Below, piece by piece: positions 60,030 through 64,000 of a stretch of 64,000 nucleotides of DNA (position 1 is the first letter of the stretch; each line of letters starts with the position of its first letter). The notes under the pieces were generated by a model that ran no database searches, was not told the origin of the DNA, and saw nothing but the letters and a program-made list of their open reading frames with translations. The position numbers and the translations under genes were made by a program. This DNA is from Zanthoxylum bungeanum. Taxonomy: Eukaryota; Streptophyta; Magnoliopsida; Sapindales; Rutaceae. The stretch is from assembly GCA_019454045.1 (NCBI GenBank), contig SKCR01023750.1, positions 62,001-126,000 on the forward strand, read 5' to 3'.

Positions 60030-62071
60030 TGTTGGACAGTTATTACCCATGGCGTCACTATTTGTACAGATCATGGTGTTGTTGTACAAATTAACTATGT
60101 GACATAAGAGATTGCTCTCTTATCATTTGTGATTAGATCATTAAGATGTATAAATGATATGAGGTCCTTATGATTTGTTCCTGGATTGAGAATGATATGA
60201 GACACAGTATCAGTCCATGAAGGATAAATCATTAAATATCTGTAGTTAGAGTATTATCGAGATTGGACATCGATAAATGTGTAAAAGACTAGTATTACAC
60301 TTATTCGCATTGTGAGGGCATAACGACATAGTTCTCATATATTTAGGTATATGATACTCATGCAAGTGTAATAGGAGGTTGTGTTTCACCGATGGTACAG
60401 GAAACAGCTTCGCTCTGGATAGACCCCATCGGAATTCCATTGGTAGTATGACTATGTGTCAATGGAATTAATATACTTTGGTTTAACCTGAGACTTGCAT
60501 CGCTAATACTTGCGACAATCAATATACTTTGGTTTTGGTCGTCAAGGGATTTAACCGGTTTCTGTGTACGCCTCTTCTGGGTATATCAAGAATCGTAGTG
60601 TATTAGGTGTTATGTCAAGATGGAAGTATCACTCCAGTCATAGTGGAGATGATGATCGCGCAGGGATACAGAACTGGTTCTCTAAAAAGGTTGCAACTGT
60701 CGGGATAATATGACTTGGTCATGATTATCCGATAATAAAGAGACTAGTTGATTGTCATTTGATATATGCTTCGTACGGGGTTGACACTGTACAAGCCCCA
60801 GGCCTCGCATGTGATCATCCGATACTAGATCGAAATACGGATTACTATGTATACTAAGCCTGATATAGATCCTATATTCCTGCAAGGATATTTCTGGAGA
60901 ATTGGGTGGCATGGCCCTTTGCTAGAGGCCAACCTTGTCTTGTAAATCGGTAAAACGTAGCACTTGGTACGTACGTGTTCAGATAGTCCTACGACCGAAT
61001 TTACTTCCAATATATCCGGGGATCTTATGGGCCGCTTCTCGAAGATTCACTGATGACGTATGGCTCGCACTTTAATTAATTTGGGATTAATTGGTCAAGA
61101 GAGAAAATTAATCTGGGATTATTTGCAGAGATATTTTATCCGAGATAAAATATCATTTAAAGAGAGATAATGATTAATTTGGAATTAATCGATAAATTAA
61201 TATATTCGATATATTAATCAAAATTGGATTTCGACGTAAAATTAAAATTAGAATTAATTCATTGGCGATGGGAATAGTAATTATGCTAGGCATGATTATT
61301 TAATTAATTTAGATTTAATTATGTCGCAACGAAAATTTTGTTAATTTGGAATTAACGAACCCAAGGCCGAGATTATTTACAAGCGCATTCGTAATTCGAA
61401 TTGGAGTGCGGCACGCAAGTCAAATCAAGCATCAAATCGCTAGTCGCATCAGATGTCAAATCATTAGTCTCTTTGAGTGATGTGAAAACTTATCACATTG
61501 ATTGATTGATTGATGTGACTTGATGTGAGTGGTTGGAAAGCTTTTTGAAAGCTTGAAAGACATATAATGTTATATTATTCTTGGAGCCAAATTTTGTGTT
61601 GATTTTTGAAAGTTTTACACAAATATTGGTATACGTTTTTTATTTGGTTTTTGAAATCAATTAACCCACACTCTCTCACTTATTCTCTTCTCTCTTTTCA
61701 CGCCAAGGGCTTCATTTTTCTCTCTTCTTTCACAGCTCACTATCGTCAGTTAAGGGAAGCAAAGTGTTTGATTTTTGTGGCAAAAATCAAGGTGCTAGCA
61801 CACTTCGAAGTCATGCGAATGTGATAGGGAATTCCACCCATGAGCATGGAATCATTTCGCGAAGCTTGGAGTTTGACAAAGGACCAACAATGGCCGAATC
61901 TTGGAGATGGACTGTAGCTCACTACCGTGAGGTCTAGAAGGTAGAAAATATATTTTTGTTGCCTCTCGCGTTGCTCAACCGATCAATGTAAGTATTCCGC
62001 AACTTTCTCGTATGTATTCACATGTATTTTTATGCTTTGTATTCGATCCTTGGGACCGTAGAACTCCAACA
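60030..62071 (+). repeat. Copia LTR 3 of tandem structure
   Basis: 2,042 bp, TGTTGGACAG to ACTCCAACA. Small rearrangements (60470-60490, where tatactttggttt is duplicated, and a deletion at 61240-61260) distinguish it from LTR 2. Confidence 0.92.
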
Positions 62072-62076
62072 TATCG
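62072..62076. repeat. Target-site duplication TATCG (right)
   Basis: Pairs with 44452-44456. Confidence 0.92.
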
Positions 62077-63824
62077 GACTTCGTATACCCGATTGAACAT
62101 ATTTTACATCCAACCGAATATACATCATCTAGCGCGGCAAAGCATTTTGGTAAAGGTTCTTTAACCTCTCGAAATGGAGGACCTTTAATCTGACTTACTA
62201 AGCCCATGCGCTTTATCTCATCATTACATAAACAAATAACATGCAGAAATTAAATAACGATAACAAACAAATCAAGAGAACATGAAATAAAATATGTGAC
62301 GTATACTCAAGTGGTACGTGGAATTGTTTCCCAAGTATAGACCGCACTACCGTCTATTCGGATTCGGCTACGGAATTTACTTCTGGGTTCCATCCTATAT
62401 ACCACAAGAGGCAACATATTTTTCATTCATTCCAGGGACACAACACACATCATTCCATAATACTCATGCAAATAAAATTCAATAAATAATGAAAGTACGA
62501 ATGAAAATAGAAATGAAAAGTGCCATCAGGTTTAACCTTTTACGTCGACTCTCGGACTCATGTTACACGGTGATTGGAAGGGCTAATACTCCGCAACCTT
62601 TCTGGTTCACTGGTTTGCGTCTTTCCTCGCTGTTTTCACTGCTCGGACTGTTGTTTTCCATTGTTTCACAGCTGTTTTTACTAATATTTTTCAATCACTA
62701 TTTTTGCTATATAAGCCCTCTATTTTTGCGGTTTTAAGAGGTTTAGCGGCTTCTGTTTTATGCGGTTATTTTGGGGTTTTAAAATGCAGTTTTTGTTCAA
62801 TGTTTTAGGTGTTTTGGGTTGCTATTTTGGGTGTGTTTTTCGATAGTTTCAGGGGTGCGGGGTTGCTATTTTTTGGTGGTTATATGGTGTAAAAAATAGT
62901 GCAGTTTTGGTTATTATAGGGATGTATGGGGCTACTTTTTTCTCGGTAGGTGTAGTGCGGTTTTATGGCAGTTTATTCATTGATGTTAGTCAGTTTTAGG
63001 GAGGGTGTTTTATGGTGATTACAGTGGGGCTTTGTGACTGTTTCGGTGATGCAGTTTTGGTGGTGTTAGGGGACTATTTGGGTGATGATTCTCGGCTATG
63101 AGGATGTGTTTATGGGCTTGATGTTTTCGATTATGGAGAGTGTTTAGGGGCTTTATGCTTTCGGTTATGGAGAGTGTTTATGGGCTTGATGTTTTCGGTT
63201 ATGGAGAGTGAGAGATGAGAGGAGAATTCTTTGATACTTGTTCTTGTTTTGGGGGACAAGGGTGAGAAAAAGTGTTCTTTTATAGACAAAGGCCAGGGTT
63301 TCCATGTGCTTGAATAGGAAGGAGACCAATTAGTGTCACACAAGGAAAATCAATTATTTGGTTGGAGACATGTCTTGGCTAGATTATGAAGTTAGTATAT
63401 TTGATTTATGTTAATTAGGCATGCAATTTCTTTTATTTGTATAAGTATTTTTACTATTTTGGTAGGTGATTTTTTAGATTTTATTTGTTTTATTTAAATT
63501 CCCATTGTTAAATATGTATTTTAATTATTTGGATGTGTATTAAGGGGGCTTGGGAGTGGGCTTGGCTTTGGATGGTGGGTTTGGTGGTAAGCTTAAAGGT
63601 GTGTGGGATTTCGGGTGTTTTAGGTCAAGACATTGCAGGGATTTTAAGCTAGATGGATTTTAAAACGAAGGTCTACTAGCGAGTCCGAAGCTAAATAAGG
63701 GACTCAAATTCGATAAAGTACCGATTTCTATCTTTTCCCTTCCAACGTCCATTTCCCGTGACTTCCGTGACTTAAAAGGTAGTGTCTCCGTGTGAGACTC
63801 CTAATCGGGACTTATATGCCTATA
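62077..63824 (-). repeat. Tat-like 3' LTR of element 3, proximal piece
   Basis: Contains the third copy of the LTR module (62080-62212), the block 62310-62400 shared with 5795-5890, and caggtttaaccttttacgtcgac against 6010-6035. The run of gttttgggt-rich sequence (62600-63200) parallels 6100-6500. It ends gcctata at 63824, the same boundary as position 437. Confidence 0.8.
63277..63285 (-). promoter_or_regulatory. TATA box in Tat LTR of element 3
   Basis: The minus strand reads CTATAAAAG, about 540 bp inside the LTR, matching 6714-6722. Confidence 0.55.
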
Positions 63825-63840
63825 GTCGCCCCCACTTTAA
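63825..63840 (-). other. Polypurine tract of Tat-like element 3
   Basis: The minus strand reads ttaaagtgggggcgac before the LTR start TATAGGC. Confidence 0.7.
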
Positions 63841-63937
63841 TGGCACTTGTGTAATGTGTAACAGTTACAATCCTATCAAAGTTATGGAATTCATTTTCAC
63901 TTACCTGGCACGTCAACTGCCACCTAACTTGCCTGCA

Positions 63938-64000
63938 GCCTCGAACTGAGTTGATGATGTAGCGGACCTCGATCCTGGGATGCATCCCAATAGTTGCAAC
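63938..64000 (-). repeat. First unit of the Tat 3' UTR satellite, element 3
   Basis: The minus strand reads attgggatgcatcccagg, atcgaggtccgc and atcatcaactcagttcg, matching the 51-bp half-unit of the array at 26031-26735. The array probably continues past the window edge. Confidence 0.65.

Larger units (their letters stand above)
44457..62071 (+). mobile_element. Tandem Ty1/copia structure LTR-int-LTR-int-LTR
   Basis: 17,615 bp with three LTRs (44457-46530, 52087-54164, 60030-62071) and two interiors (46531-52086, 54165-60029), all plus strand. A TATCG duplication flanks only the outer ends. It is the same family as the copia elements at 12-26 kb. Each interior starts with a worn tRNA-iMet primer site and ends with the purine tract ccaagtgggagat. 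Gag and pol are decayed in both. Confidence 0.92.
43503..63824 (-). mobile_element. Tat-like element 3: 3' LTR (interrupted) and start of interior
   Basis: The LTR pieces 43503-44456 and 62077-63824 flank the copia structure. From 63825 onward the polypurine tract and 3' UTR of the same element begin and run off the window. The LTR is about 2.7 kb without the copia insert, longer than 5199-7235 partly because of repeated modules at 44125-44440 and 62080-62212. Confidence 0.8.

Noticed and set aside
1..64000. tRNA, rRNA and organellar insertions
   Set aside because: No cloverleaf-like A/B box pair or rRNA core sequence was noticed, and no plastid or mitochondrial gene wording was recognised.

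Overview
This window is plant nuclear DNA, probably from a dicot, from a gene-poor repeat-rich region. The evidence is nested LTR retrotransposons of four families: Ty1/copia, Ty3/gypsy Tat-like, Ty3/gypsy Athila-like and Ty3/gypsy Del/Tekay-like. They use plant-type primer-binding sites for tRNA-iMet and tRNA-Asp. No intact host gene, rRNA, tRNA or CRISPR array was seen. Every coding sequence recognised is broken. The only host-derived coding remnant is a decayed LOG-like (cytokinin-activating phosphoribohydrolase) pseudogene at about 37.1-37.7 kb on the minus strand.

Layout. 1-7,235: minus-strand Tat-like element with a partial 3' LTR, tandem arrays in the 3' UTR, the last codons of pol, gag, PBS and 5' LTR; most of pol is deleted. 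7,236-7,797: unassigned, LTR-like. 7,798-10,451: 5' end of a minus-strand Athila-like element. About 10,500-10,985: plus-strand Athila-like gag fragment. About 10,986-28,575: 3' part of a plus-strand Tat-like element, consisting of a 97-bp satellite array and one LTR. A 13.9-kb minus-strand copia element (12,166-26,030, target duplication GCACC) splits that array. A 4.1-kb plus-strand copia element (20,473-24,550, target duplication GTCAC) sits in the 5' LTR of the minus-strand one. 28,640-31,035: Athila-like 3' UTR and LTR. 31,040-31,678: Del/Tekay-like LTR tail. 31,679-34,560: unassigned. 34,563-36,840: minus-strand Athila-like LTR and 3' UTR array. 37-38.3 kb: LOG pseudogene and a possible gag scrap.

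38,384-43,502: Del/Tekay-like element with a 3.95-kb LTR, an internal region of only 173 bp, and the start of a second LTR. A minus-strand Tat-like 3' LTR (43,503-63,824) interrupts that second LTR. That Tat LTR is itself interrupted by a 17.6-kb copia structure (44,457-62,071) arranged LTR-internal-LTR-internal-LTR and flanked by the perfect target duplication TATCG.

The most notable signals are the tandem copia structure; one satellite core (TTCGGGAATG-type) shared by the 3' UTRs of all three Tat-like elements and amplified into different arrays; the giant-LTR, tiny-internal Del/Tekay-like element; and Tat LTRs whose ends appear to be TATAGG...CCTATA instead of TG...CA. Lineage names rest on motif recognition from memory. 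All similarity statements are by eye.
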